38,901 nucleotides of DNA from Nitrospiraceae bacterium UBA6905 (GCA_002451165.1 DKBH01000089.1:1-38901), one strand, 5' to 3'. Shown: positions 25,524-34,396, counted from the first letter of the stretch. Translations and numbers: made by a program. Notes: generated by a model not told the origin, from the letters alone.

Positions 25524-25946
25524 TTGCCGAAGCAGTCCAGGTAGTCGCCCATGGTGCGCAGGTGCGCGGCGTGGGAGGAAAGTCCGAGCTCCGCAGGGCA
25601 AGGCGCTCCGTAACACGGAGTCCCGGCAACGGGAAGGAAAGTGCCACAGAAAGGGAAACCACCCTGTACAAGGGAAAGGGTGAAAAGGTGTCCGCCTCTG
25701 GCGGATCCGCATTCATGGCGGAAGGTAAGAGCTCACCAGTGTCTCGGGCGACCGAACAGCTTGGTAAACCCCGCCTGGAGCAAGGCCAAATAGGTTCTGT
25801 TACGAGAGGTGCCCCCTCGAATCCCTGTGCGGGAGACAGAACGGGTTAGGCCGCATGATCCCGGCTGCAAAGCCGGGGCTGAGATGAATGACTACCGTCC
25901 CGATTTTCGGGATGACAGAACTCGGCTTACGGACTGCTTCGGCAGA
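25524..25946 (+). ncRNA. rnpB: RNase P RNA (type A-like)
   Basis: The catalytic RNA that removes tRNA 5' leaders. The 5' end TGCCGAAGCAGTCC and the 3' end GGACTGCTTCGGCA form a long P1 helix. The universal CR-I core GGAGGAAAGTCCGAGCTCC lies about 50 nt in. The 3' core includes ACAGAAAG, then GGCTGAGATGAATGACTACC and CAGAACTCGGCTTAC, as expected for P4 and neighbouring core regions. Its length (about 420 nt) is at the upper end. No Rho-independent terminator follows, and a lysR gene begins about 30 bp after P1. Ends are set by P1 pairing and may differ by a few bases. Confidence 0.95.
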
Positions 25947-25975
25947 CAGCCACGGCATGAAGCCAAAGGAGAGCC

Positions 25976-26884
25976 ATGGAAGATCACAAACTCAAGGTGT
26001 TCTGCACGGTCGCTGAAACGAAAAGCTTTTCCAAGACATCGGAGATCATCCATCTTACGCAACCCGCCGTGAGTCTCCAGATCCAGGCGCTCGAAGAAAT
26101 ATATGAGACGAAACTATTCGACCGTTCCAGCAGCACGGTGACGCTCACGCCTGCCGGCGAAGTGCTGTACAAGTATGCCAAGGAGATTCTGAGCCTGTAC
26201 GCCAACGCGGAAAAGGTCATAGGAGAGCTTACCGGGCTGGTCAAGGGCAGCATCAGCATCGGCGCCAGTTCAACCATCGGCAATTACATTCTTCCCGTTG
26301 TCATCACGGATTTCAAGAAGACCCATCCGAAGATCAAGGTTCACCTCCTCGTTGGCAATACCAAGCGCGTTGTTGAACTCCTCAACTCCGGCAATATCGA
26401 CCTTGGCCTGGTCGAAGGCGAAGTCACGCGCCAGAAGATGATCGTGGAGAAGATCCTTTCGGACGAACTGCTCCTCATCGTTCCCTCCTATCATCCCTGG
26501 GCGAAGAAAAAGGAAATATCCATAAGCGAGATCACTAAGGAGCCGTTCATCTTCAGGGAGGGAGGTTCGGGCACGCGCCAGATGATTGAAAAGTTCCTGG
26601 CGATGCATGGTATTGCGCCGCAGGAGATGAAGATATCCATGGTGCTCGGCAGTACGGTGGCGATCAAGGAGGCGGTAGAGAACGGTCTGGGAATTTCCAT
26701 CGTCTCACGCTGGGCGGCGCGAAAGGAAAGCAAATACGGGACGATCAGTCTCCTTAAGATAAAAGAGCAGAAAATGATCCGGGAATTCTCTCTGATTACC
26801 AACAAGGGAGCCGTATCTTCTCATGCCGTCGACGAGTTTCTCACCTACTTAAAATCCTATCCCTTCACAAAACTGCTGTCGTAG
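25976..26884 (+). CDS. LysR family transcriptional regulator
   Basis: The 302-residue product has an N-terminal LysR helix-turn-helix (KVFCTVAETKSFSKTSEI, then TQPAVSLQIQALE) with a linker helix, and a periplasmic-binding-like effector domain (about 90-300, GSISIGASSTIGNYILP and DLGLVEGEV). Such proteins sense small metabolites and bind near divergent promoters. No divergent target is present: upstream is rnpB and downstream is a convergent gene, so its regulon cannot be read from this window. Selenium-metabolism- or CysB/CbbR-like branches are possible guesses only. AAAGGAGAG precedes the ATG. Confidence 0.93.
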   Translation: MEDHKLKVFCTVAETKSFSKTSEIIHLTQPAVSLQIQALEEIYETKLFDRSSSTVTLTPAGEVLYKYAKEILSLYANAEKVIGELTGLVKGSISIGASSTIGNYILPVVITDFKKTHPKIKVHLLVGNTKRVVELLNSGNIDLGLVEGEVTRQKMIVEKILSDELLLIVPSYHPWAKKKEISISEITKEPFIFREGGSGTRQMIEKFLAMHGIAPQEMKISMVLGSTVAIKEAVENGLGISIVSRWAARKESKYGTISLLKIKEQKMIREFSLITNKGAVSSHAVDEFLTYLKSYPFTKLLS

Positions 26885-26912
26885 CAGATGCCTGCTTGCG
26901 GGGCGGTAACGC

Positions 26913-28517
26913 CTACGCTGCCGCAAAGGTCCTGAAATCTATGTTCCTGAAGAGCGGGCTCTTCTGTTCAAGCGGCAGCAGATGGTCCTCTCGGACCATG
27001 CCTGCCGATACCTCGTTGCAGAGCACCATGAAATTTTTCATATGCTCCCGGAAGACGTCCTCTGCAAAACCGGCAGCAGATCCTGTCTTCATCATGAACG
27101 GCCAGTCGCTCGCCTGCGCCAGCAGGAGCTCTCGTGCAGCCTGGTTCAGGGCGCGCTCGACCACGCCGGTGGCGGAACCATATTCCCCGCTGAGGCGCGA
27201 CAGGGTCTGCGACGCTTTCTTCAGATGCCGGTATATCCAGCTGTTTGCCGGAGCAAGCCAGACATCGTGAAAACCGTTTTTCCCCCAGCTTGAAGCAGAC
27301 GGACAAACAGTTTCGATGGAATCGTACTCTGCACGATACTCGGATGGGGTCACGAACCTACACCTGTAGCGTCGCGAGACGGGACTCCCCAGGATGCCGC
27401 GCAACCACTCCGGCCCTTCATACCACCAGTGGCCGAAGAGCTCTGCATCGAAGGCAGCTGTAATGACCGGCCGCGTCTTCAGCGTGTGTTTCAAGAACAG
27501 AATCTGGTCCTTTCGTGCCTGCAGGAAATGCTCTGCGTGGCGCAGTGCCTGTTGCATTCCCTCTTCAGGCACATAGGGTTCCTTGTGCTCTGTTCTTCCG
27601 GATACCCGGCAGTACTTAATGCCCGTGAAGGTCCTTACCCCTCCCGGGAGATAGGGTTCAAGGTATGCAGCGTCAAGATCAAAGCCGATATCACGGTAGA
27701 AATCGCGGTAGGCTGCGTTCCCGGGATACCCCTTCCGCGAGCTCCACACTTGCGCGCATGCCTGGGCGTCCCGCCCAAACACCATGAGCCCAGCAGGTGT
27801 CATGATCGGACGATAGATGCTCTTTTTCGGGCGGGGCACGGCATTGAGTACGCCATGGCTCTCGAGAAACGCGTATCCCGCCCCTGCTTCCCTCACATAG
27901 GAGTCCAGTCCCGGCGCATACCCGCATTCAGGAAGCCACATGCCTGAAGGGCATGCTCCGAAATGGTGCCGAAAAGTACTGAATCCAATACCGATCTGGC
28001 TGCGCAGGGTTGACGGCTCCGACATATGGAGGGGAAGAAAGGCGTGGGTTGCCGCGCTGGTGATGAATTCGATCTTCCCCGATCGTTCAAGTGATCGGAA
28101 TGCCGGGATCAGTTTTCCTTTGCAGGTCCGTTCGAAGAAATCCCGGACGCCGATGAAACGCGTATGGTACATCCGCGCAAGGGGAGCAAGCGCCGGGTCG
28201 GACCTCGTACGGAACAGCTCTTTTTCAGCAAGATCAATGCGTTTTTCCAGGTACCGGCGAAAACGCTCCATGAGAAGCCGGTCATCCAGCATTTCCAGAA
28301 GCGACGGCGTGAGCGAAAAAGTGAGCCGGAAGTCGACGCCGTCATTCAGAAGGTCTTCAAAGACCCTGATGAGAGGAATATAGGATTCCAGCATCGCTTC
28401 GTGCAACCACGCTTCCTCCAGATGATCTTCATGCGCCGGATAGCGGACATACGGGAGGTGTGCGTGCAGTACCAGCAGGAGATCGCCTTGTGTTGCTGAA
28501 GCCGCGCCTCTTTTCAT
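26913..28517 (-). CDS. GH57 1,4-alpha-glucan branching enzyme
   Basis: Introduces alpha-1,6 branches into glycogen-like glucan. The product has 534 residues from the ATG at 28517, matching the GH57 branching enzymes. It has the N-terminal family block LVLHAHLPYVRYP, the nucleophile region MWLPECGYAPG, and the acid/base region FDAELFGHWWYEGPEWL. A C-terminal helical domain (DUF1957 type) contains WGKNGFHDVWLAP. The frame extends to a TTG at 28553, but homology begins near 28517. It is convergent with the LysR gene (28 bp apart). With glgC elsewhere in the window it supports glycogen synthesis; a glycogen synthase is not in the window. Amylopullulanase-like members are a less likely alternative. 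Confidence 0.9.
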   Translation of the reverse strand: MKRGAASATQGDLLLVLHAHLPYVRYPAHEDHLEEAWLHEAMLESYIPLIRVFEDLLNDGVDFRLTFSLTPSLLEMLDDRLLMERFRRYLEKRIDLAEKELFRTRSDPALAPLARMYHTRFIGVRDFFERTCKGKLIPAFRSLERSGKIEFITSAATHAFLPLHMSEPSTLRSQIGIGFSTFRHHFGACPSGMWLPECGYAPGLDSYVREAGAGYAFLESHGVLNAVPRPKKSIYRPIMTPAGLMVFGRDAQACAQVWSSRKGYPGNAAYRDFYRDIGFDLDAAYLEPYLPGGVRTFTGIKYCRVSGRTEHKEPYVPEEGMQQALRHAEHFLQARKDQILFLKHTLKTRPVITAAFDAELFGHWWYEGPEWLRGILGSPVSRRYRCRFVTPSEYRAEYDSIETVCPSASSWGKNGFHDVWLAPANSWIYRHLKKASQTLSRLSGEYGSATGVVERALNQAARELLLAQASDWPFMMKTGSAAGFAEDVFREHMKNFMVLCNEVSAGMVREDHLLPLEQKSPLFRNIDFRTFAAA

Positions 28518-28612
28518 AGTATGAATGATAGTCAAAAGCGTCGTTACGGGCAAGCTTGCTATTCCGCCATCAAAATGTGATGATACAAAATCTCGTGCGC
28601 CAGGAGTCAGCG

Positions 28613-29470
28613 ATGCAGATCTTTCTCAATGACAGAATCGTTCCTGAACAGGAGGCTGTGGTCTCGGTGTTCGATCACGGGTTCCTCTATGGAGATGGTA
28701 TTTATGAGACCATGCGTGCCTACGACGGCAAAGTCTTCATGCTCGGGCGGCATATCGAACGGCTTGGCCGATCTGCCGGCCTCATCAGCCTGCGGATACC
28801 CTCGCCGCAGCTGATTACCGAAGCCGTGTACGCCGTCCTGCAGGCTAATGGGCTGCACAACGCCTATGTCCGTGTATCGGTGTCACGGGGCAAGGGGCCA
28901 ATCGGACTTGACCCTGCACTCTGTCCGCGGCCGACCTTCGTGGTGATCGCAGAGGAATTCAGGGGGTATCCCCCTGAGGTGTATGCCGGGGGCGTGAAAC
29001 TCATCATCGCGCGGACGCGGCGTAATCTTGTCGCGGCGCTCGACCCGAAGATTAAGTCCCTCAACTTCCTGAACAACATCCTCGCGAAGATAGAGGCAAA
29101 AGAGCGCGGCGCCTATGAAGCGCTCATGCTGAACGCCGATGGATTTATCGCCGAGGGGACCGTATGCAACATCTTCTTTGAGCGGAACGGCATGCTCTGC
29201 ACGCCCTCGACCGATGTCGGCGTGCTCGACGGGATCACGCGGGAACTGGTGATAAACCTTGCCGAACAGGAATGCATCCCCGTGGAAGAAGGCAGATATC
29301 GTCCGGAGGACATCTTCGCGGCCTCGGAGGTTTTCTTTACGAACACGACCAGCGAGATCATGCCGGTAGTGCAGATAGATGACGTACGGTATAACATCGG
29401 AGCTGTGACCGGGACATTGCGCAGACGTTACCGGGAACAGGTAACGAACTCTATCGCAGGCGGGGCATAG
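28613..29470 (+). CDS. Class IV aminotransferase (branched-chain or D-amino acid/ADC lyase type)
   Basis: PLP-dependent fold-type IV enzyme of 285 residues. It has the conserved FDHGFLYGDGIYETMRAYDG block at about 20-39 and the internal aldimine Lys148 in KIKSLNFLNNILAKIEA. The phosphate-binding AEGTVCNIFF block follows, then TPSTDVGVLDGITR. These features fit short IlvE-like branched-chain aminotransferases but also D-alanine aminotransferases and PabC lyases, which cannot be separated by eye. The ATG at 28613 follows AGGAG at good spacing; the frame opens earlier (28556), but those residues show no homology. It is divergent from the branching enzyme, with 95 bp between starts. Confidence 0.88.
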   Translation: MQIFLNDRIVPEQEAVVSVFDHGFLYGDGIYETMRAYDGKVFMLGRHIERLGRSAGLISLRIPSPQLITEAVYAVLQANGLHNAYVRVSVSRGKGPIGLDPALCPRPTFVVIAEEFRGYPPEVYAGGVKLIIARTRRNLVAALDPKIKSLNFLNNILAKIEAKERGAYEALMLNADGFIAEGTVCNIFFERNGMLCTPSTDVGVLDGITRELVINLAEQECIPVEEGRYRPEDIFAASEVFFTNTTSEIMPVVQIDDVRYNIGAVTGTLRRRYREQVTNSIAGGA

Positions 29471-29548
29471 CTGTCAGCACGGTGGTAGGATGTGTACGCA
29501 GCCGTTGCCGCCCTGCATACCGGTCTCGAACGTAGCGTCACCACCGCA

Positions 29549-30613
29549 TTATTCCGGCATGGTCGCGTACAGATAGAGGGCAAACGACCCGAAGATGCAC
29601 GGCACGGCCCAGGCAGCAAAGGCCGGCGGTACGATTCCTGCATATCCGATCGAGAGAGAAAAGGTATAGCTGAACCAGTACAGGATGCTGATAGCCAGCC
29701 CCATGCCGGCGGTGACCAGACCGCTGCTGCCCGTGATCCTGGCCGAAAGCGAAAGGCCCAGAAACATCATAAAGACGTTGATCAGCGGGAAGGAGACTTT
29801 GGCATGCATGTCGACGAAGAGCTTGATATTGTTGAATCCGGCTGCCCTGAGCCTCTGAATATACCGAGAGAGCTCTGCTATCCCCATCTCATCCGTAGTT
29901 TTCATCTCCCGGGAAAAGATATCGGGTGAATCGAGGTCACGGTACTCCATCGTTTCCCGTTCGTCGCTTTTACCCGTGTCATGCGACAAGACGTTCACCG
30001 TATTGAGGACCCATCGTCCCTCGCTCCATGTAGCCTTCTTTGCGGTGATCGTTTCTTTCAGAAACGTCTCTCCCTGTACAAAGATGGTGATGTTGCCCGC
30101 CATTTTCCGGTCCGGGACATAGAGCTCTATCTTTACCGGGTTTCCCTTGCGGTCCTTTATCCAGAGGGCTTCCCCGGAAAAGACCGTCTTTTTGCCGCCC
30201 CCCTTGAGCTTCGTCCTGAGATCGGCAGCGCGCACAGAAAAATCGGGAGCAACGACCTCGCTGATGAAGAATGCAGCCATGCTGATAAGGACGCCACAGA
30301 TCACGAAGGGCCAGAAGAGGCTGCGCAGCCTGCCTCCGGCGGCCTTGATGGCGATGATCTCCTTTCTGCGCATCGCCTGGCTGAAGGTGAAGAGGCTGCA
30401 GATCAGTACCGACATGGGCAGGAGATAGAGGAAAAATTTCGGAAAGGTGAAGATCGCATAGAGCACGAGCGACCCGATTGAAGGCTTGTTCGGCAGAAAT
30501 TCGTCAATATTGCCGATCAGATCGATAAGGCTGGCGATCAGGGACAGACCGCAGGAGATGAGAAGAAGAATCTTAAAGAAGTCAGCCAAATAGAGACGGT
30601 GGACGATCTTCAC
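29549..30613 (-). CDS. lptG: LPS export permease LptG (YjgP/YjgQ family)
   Basis: Inner-membrane subunit of the LptB2FG transporter that extracts lipopolysaccharide from the inner membrane. The 354-residue product has an N-terminal membrane segment plus two more (FKILLLISCGLSLIASLID and KFFLYLLPMSVLICSLFTF). A roughly 150-residue periplasmic beta-jellyroll domain follows, then three C-terminal membrane segments. The GTG start overlaps the lptF stop by 4 bp (GTGA), so the pair is translationally coupled. Which of the two is F or G is based on order; the other assignment is possible. Confidence 0.88.
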   Translation of the reverse strand: MKIVHRLYLADFFKILLLISCGLSLIASLIDLIGNIDEFLPNKPSIGSLVLYAIFTFPKFFLYLLPMSVLICSLFTFSQAMRRKEIIAIKAAGGRLRSLFWPFVICGVLISMAAFFISEVVAPDFSVRAADLRTKLKGGGKKTVFSGEALWIKDRKGNPVKIELYVPDRKMAGNITIFVQGETFLKETITAKKATWSEGRWVLNTVNVLSHDTGKSDERETMEYRDLDSPDIFSREMKTTDEMGIAELSRYIQRLRAAGFNNIKLFVDMHAKVSFPLINVFMMFLGLSLSARITGSSGLVTAGMGLAISILYWFSYTFSLSIGYAGIVPPAFAAWAVPCIFGSFALYLYATMPE

Positions 30614-31692
30614 TGCAGGCTTGCCTTTCTGAACATAGCCAGAGAGAATATGCCGAGCACGACCGTGGCGAGCAATGCGCCGAGTTGGGGGGCGAGCTTG
30701 CCTGCCATCACCAGGTTCTCACCGTAGATGAGCAGCACGTAATAGGCGGTGAAGACAAAGAACCCGAGCGCAAGACCGCCCAGTTTCCCCGACTTTCCCG
30801 CGATCAGCGAGAGGGGAGGGCCGAGAAAGGCAAGAAAGATGCAGACCGCAGGGAGCGTGAGCCTGCGGTAGAGTTCAAGGTAGAGGCCGGCTTTCAATTT
30901 ATGTCCCTCTGCATGCCGTGCGTTCTGCAGAAGCTCTGCCGGCGTGTATTCCATTTTTTTCGGCGAAGATTCTGATGCATCGAGGCTGAGCATCATATTA
31001 TACCGTTCGAAGAAGAGTTCGGTCGTCGTTTTTCGGTTCGCGATGCTGATATATCCGTTCAGAAGGGTAAGGACGATGTTCGTGCCGTCCTGTGGGACAA
31101 CCTTTCCCTGCTTAGCCATGAGGACCTTGGGCTGATCCTTCTGCCGGTTGTCGTAAATGAAGATATCTTCCAGCGTATCGGAAGATTTTTTGCCTTTGAC
31201 GATGATCACGATGTCCTTAAAGGCGGTGTTGAACGTCCCTTCCTCAAGGGCCATGGCAGAGCGGGTGCTGATGATCGTCGTTACGGCCTCCCGCACTCTG
31301 GTGCTGCTTTTAGGTCCCAGATAAAAGCTCACGGTAATGGCGGCGAGAAAGCAGAAGAATCCGAGGATGAATACCGGCAGGGAGATCCTCAGGAAGTCCA
31401 TCCCGGATACGCGCAGGATAATGATCTCGCTGTCGTGGTTCATTCTTCCGTATACGAGCAGTACGGAGAGCAGCATGGCCATAGGGATCGTGAGCATCAA
31501 GAGCTGGGGCTGGAGATAGAGAATGATCTTTGCCATGTCGATGAGTGTTGCGCCAACTCCCGAGAGGACCCTGCTGAGGCGGATCAGTTTTTCCATCATC
31601 AGGATCGAGTTCAGGAACGCGACGGTTATGAGGAATGTGGCAGCAAGCTCTTTCAGCGTTGTCCTGTGGATGATCTTCAGCATCGTGGACAT
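30610..31692 (-). CDS. lptF: LPS export permease LptF (YjgP/YjgQ family)
   Basis: Partner of LptG in the LPS transporter. The 360-residue product has a hydrophobic helix near residues 15-30 and further ones at about 55-80 and 100-125. A periplasmic domain (about 130-255) and three C-terminal membrane helices follow, the usual LptF/LptG topology of six helices with one large soluble domain. ATG codons at 31692 and 31683 are both possible starts; neither has a clear ribosome site. It lies upstream of and overlaps lptG. The ATPase LptB and periplasmic LptA/C genes are not in the window. Confidence 0.88.
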   Translation of the reverse strand: MSTMLKIIHRTTLKELAATFLITVAFLNSILMMEKLIRLSRVLSGVGATLIDMAKIILYLQPQLLMLTIPMAMLLSVLLVYGRMNHDSEIIILRVSGMDFLRISLPVFILGFFCFLAAITVSFYLGPKSSTRVREAVTTIISTRSAMALEEGTFNTAFKDIVIIVKGKKSSDTLEDIFIYDNRQKDQPKVLMAKQGKVVPQDGTNIVLTLLNGYISIANRKTTTELFFERYNMMLSLDASESSPKKMEYTPAELLQNARHAEGHKLKAGLYLELYRRLTLPAVCIFLAFLGPPLSLIAGKSGKLGGLALGFFVFTAYYVLLIYGENLVMAGKLAPQLGALLATVVLGIFSLAMFRKASLQ

Positions 31693-31750
31693 TGTAGCAT
31701 ATATGCATATGCTGCCATGAGGAGGTCTGCTGCACTATGGAGGGCGGCTC

Positions 31751-32371
31751 TTACTGCCGGGGCCGTTTTTTACTGTGGTGCATCGGCGGGCGATAATATG
31801 TGTGCGGAGGTTTCTTATTGCGCATGATCTCGATAAAGCAATCTGCGGTGCGTACCGCATCATAGGTCTGCGAAGTCTGGATGTACGACCAGTTGTTATA
31901 TCCTTTTTCTATTGCCTGCTTCAGCCATCTGCATGCCCCGGCTGCATCACCCTTCGCAGCATGGACCTCGGCCATGCTGTTCAGCGCATAGATGTTTGCC
32001 GGGTTCAGATCCAGCGACCTGCGGATGTCTGTTTCGGCCCGGTCAAGATCTCCCATCAGAAGAAACGCAAAGCCCCTGTTGTTATAGGGCATGCCGTTTT
32101 CCGGCTTGAGCTCGATCGCCCGGTCGTAGTCGGCGATCGCTTGTCGGTAGCTCGCTTTTTGCATATACACATTCCCTCTGTTGTTATAGGCAAGGAAGTA
32201 GTCAGGGTTGAGCTCGATCGCCCGGGTATAGTCGGCAATTGCACGGTCGAACTCCCGCTTCCGGAAATAGACGTTTCCCCGTTCCTTGTACGCCCGGAAA
32301 TTCGAGGGGTCCTGCTCTATCTGCCCGGAAAATTTAGCAATATCAAGGTCATACTTCCATGACTTTGGCAT
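31751..32371 (-). CDS. TPR repeat protein
   Basis: The product has 206 residues with at least four tandem 34-residue tetratricopeptide repeats. The clearest are FRAYKERGNVYFRKREFDRA, YFLAYNNRGNVYMQKASYRQA and the following two with the same NNRG core. The C-terminal 60 residues end in a basic, His/Lys/Arg-rich tail. TPR domains mediate protein-protein contacts; no enzymatic domain is present. The ATG at 32371 behind AGAGGTG is preferred to the frame's upstream extension, which would begin at 32419. There is no clear signal peptide. It lies 58 bp upstream of lptF on the same strand and could be cotranscribed. Confidence 0.85.
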   Translation of the reverse strand: MPKSWKYDLDIAKFSGQIEQDPSNFRAYKERGNVYFRKREFDRAIADYTRAIELNPDYFLAYNNRGNVYMQKASYRQAIADYDRAIELKPENGMPYNNRGFAFLLMGDLDRAETDIRRSLDLNPANIYALNSMAEVHAAKGDAAGACRWLKQAIEKGYNNWSYIQTSQTYDAVRTADCFIEIMRNKKPPHTYYRPPMHHSKKRPRQ

Positions 32372-32677
32372 GATGGTAAGACACCTCTGGGACGGACCGA
32401 TAAGCCCCCAGCAGGCCATTGCCTCCCTTTTTTATGACTGATCTCCGGAATCCGGGTAATTTGTTGATTATAACAGAAAAAAAGTAAGGAGGTAATCTCT
32501 CCGCTCCATCTGTTCCGTATCCATGCCAACCGGAACTATTTTCAACACCTTGTTGCATCGGAGCCACAGTTTGATATTCAGAAATAGATAAAAAATAATT
32601 ATATTTCAAAGCCTTATCTGTGGTATATATATTGCAAGAGAATAACGAGTAATGATATATAAAAAACTTAATTTTGA
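32372..32677. other. AT-rich intergenic region with no gene seen
   Basis: Between the TPR gene (minus) and the porin promoter (plus). It is clearly richer in A and T than its surroundings (notably 32580-32670). It contains an isolated AAGGAGGT at 32486-32493 with no start codon at a usable distance. I see no convincing ORF, RNA or repeat. Confidence 0.6.
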
Positions 32678-32708
32678 TTGACAGGGTTCTTTGAAAAACA
32701 GGTATAAT
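32678..32708 (+). promoter_or_regulatory. Strong sigma-70-like promoter of the porin gene
   Basis: Perfect TTGACA (32678-32683) and perfect TATAAT (32703-32708) are separated by 19 bp, longer than the optimal 17. The TATAAT continues as TATAATGT, and the upstream DNA is AT-rich, like an UP element. It would give a leader of about 185 nt before the porin GTG. Confidence 0.8.
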
Positions 32709-32724
32709 GTACCGCTCTGTGAAT

Positions 32725-32814
32725 ATGAAAAAAGATTCATACTTGCTGTTTCCGGATTACATTAAAGAGATAGGGGAAACAGCATCGCTGGAAGGAGGTG
32801 GTTCTGGGAGATAG
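32725..32814 (+). CDS. Possible leader peptide (29 aa) in the porin 5' UTR
   Basis: ATG at 32725 opens a frame for 29 residues beginning MKKDSYLLFPDYIKEIGE and ending GGGSGR before a TAG. It lies inside the predicted porin leader, starting about 10 nt after the expected transcription start. No good ribosome site precedes it, and its 5' end would be close to the transcript start. It may be a chance ORF; it is listed because it is the only ORF in a long leader. Confidence 0.3.
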   Translation: MKKDSYLLFPDYIKEIGETASLEGGGSGR

Positions 32815-32848
32815 GGAAAGGACAGTTTATCTGGTGTTGACGTAAGAA

Positions 32849-32863
32849 TCCGCCTTTGGCGGA
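32849..32863 (+). promoter_or_regulatory. Hairpin in the porin leader
   Basis: TCCGCC (32849-32854), TTT loop, GGCGGA (32858-32863) form a perfect 6-bp stem between the small ORF and the porin ribosome site (AAGGAGG). No U run follows, so it is not a terminator; it could protect the mRNA or regulate access. Confidence 0.55.
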
Positions 32864-32898
32864 CAGAATACTGAACTAACCATTAAGGAGGTTAGGAA

Positions 32899-34329
32899 GT
32901 GAAGAAAATTATCGGAATCCTTGTAGCAGCAGTTTTTGTAATGGGCTTTGCTGCCAGCGCGTTCGCAATCCACGCTGAGATCCCTGCAGAGACCTCGGCA
33001 GTCGTGACAACGGGCGGCACCCAGATCACCCTTGGCGGTGAGCTGAGGACAAGAGGCTGGTACCGGAAGAACCTCAGCAGTGGTTTCCCTGTTGATAAAG
33101 GGTCCTATTCCTGGTATGACCAGCGCGTCAGGCTTTCGGTTGATGCAAAGATATCCCCGAATGTCCAGGGCTTCATCCAGCTCGAGACTGAGGGAAGCAA
33201 CTTTGACAGCACCAACGATAAGTATACGTGGGGCACCAGCTTCGGCAACTCGGGCTTTGGCAATGCAAAGCCGAAGTCAGATCCTGACTTTCTCCAGGCA
33301 TGGATCCTTTACACCGGCCAGGGCCTGTTCGGCGTTCCTGCAGGTCTGAAGATAGGCCATATGCCGCTGAAGCTCTCCTACGGCCAGTTCTTTGACCACA
33401 CCCAGCTGGGTGACGATGCACTCGTCGTTTTCGTAAACCCGACGAAGGAGATGCATATCGCAGCGCTCACCATAAAGCTGGCTGAAAGCGCGACACCGAC
33501 TCCCGGCTCGGTTATCCCTATCGTGCTGGGCACAGGCATCACCGACAACACCGACGACCTCGATGCATATGTCGGCTTGATGACCTACAAGTTCAGCGAT
33601 GCGATCACCGCAGGCATCAACTACACCTTTCTGAATCATTCTGACCTCGGCTTCAGCCAGCAGGACATCGGCGCACATGCAGACGGCAAGATCGGCAATT
33701 TCGGCTACAAGGCCCAGGTTGACTTCCAGTTCGGCAAGATTCTGAAGGATTTTCCGGGTGTTGAAGAGCTGAAGTTCAGCGGCTGGGCTGCCCAGCTGAA
33801 TGCTGATTACAAGCTTGACCCGGTCGTTCTTAGGGGTACCTTTGCATACGGCAGCGGTGAAAAAGAAGCATCAGACAACAAGGTCAGGGAGTTCACCCCC
33901 TATGTCGGCAATATCCAGAACTATGCCTTCATCTATGAGTATCAGGCTGCAACTACCGCATTCAACAAGGTTGGCCTCAACAGCGCAGCTCCTGCCAATG
34001 GCCATGCAGCAGGCATAGCCAACACCACCTATGTGAACCTCGGCGTAGACTGGAAGGCAACGAAGGATGTCACGCTCTCGCTCGACGGCTATGGCTTCTG
34101 GGCATCGAAGACCGGTGCATGGGAGGACGTGGTCGGTGACGACGTGAGTTCGAGCGCAGGCTGGGAAATCGACGGCAAGATCAAGTATCAGATCGCCAAG
34201 AACCTGACCTACCAGATCGATGCAGGTTATTTCGATCCGGGCTCGTTCTATGACGATATTCTGGATCCCCTCGGCGAAGACGCTAAGGGCGTGACGGTAC
34301 TCCGTCACTTGATTCAGCTCACCTTCTAA
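32899..34329 (+). CDS. Outer-membrane porin (beta-barrel)
   Basis: A 476-residue exported protein. Residues 1-23 (KKIIGILVAAVFVMGFAASA core) are a signal peptide ending around AFA. The mature part shows alternating hydrophobic and polar segments of barrel strands with aromatic girdles (for example GGELRTRGWYRKNL, FIQLETEG). The C-terminal residues HLIQLTF end in Phe, the BAM recognition signal. The GTG start sits behind AAGGAGGTTAGGAA. Codon use is biased to a small set (GCA, GGC, AAG, ATC), suggesting high expression, in keeping with the strong promoter and terminator. The exact substrate is unknown; an anion or phosphate type is only a guess. Confidence 0.9.
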   Translation: MKKIIGILVAAVFVMGFAASAFAIHAEIPAETSAVVTTGGTQITLGGELRTRGWYRKNLSSGFPVDKGSYSWYDQRVRLSVDAKISPNVQGFIQLETEGSNFDSTNDKYTWGTSFGNSGFGNAKPKSDPDFLQAWILYTGQGLFGVPAGLKIGHMPLKLSYGQFFDHTQLGDDALVVFVNPTKEMHIAALTIKLAESATPTPGSVIPIVLGTGITDNTDDLDAYVGLMTYKFSDAITAGINYTFLNHSDLGFSQQDIGAHADGKIGNFGYKAQVDFQFGKILKDFPGVEELKFSGWAAQLNADYKLDPVVLRGTFAYGSGEKEASDNKVREFTPYVGNIQNYAFIYEYQAATTAFNKVGLNSAAPANGHAAGIANTTYVNLGVDWKATKDVTLSLDGYGFWASKTGAWEDVVGDDVSSSAGWEIDGKIKYQIAKNLTYQIDAGYFDPGSFYDDILDPLGEDAKGVTVLRHLIQLTF

Positions 34330-34366
34330 TTTCGATGCGCATCTCGCGATGCGCGGCGATTCACAC

Positions 34367-34396
34367 AACGGGGCGAGAAATCGCCCCGTTTTTTTT
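34367..34396 (+). terminator. Rho-independent terminator after the porin
   Basis: AACGGGGCGA (34367-34376), a GAAA tetraloop and TCGCCCCGTT (34381-34390) form a 10-bp stem that runs into a T tract. It lies 37 bp after the porin stop. Confidence 0.95.

Noticed and set aside
32486..32493. Strong AAGGAGGT ribosome-like site in the intergenic AT-rich region
   Set aside because: No start codon follows at a usable distance on the plus strand, so it is treated as chance.
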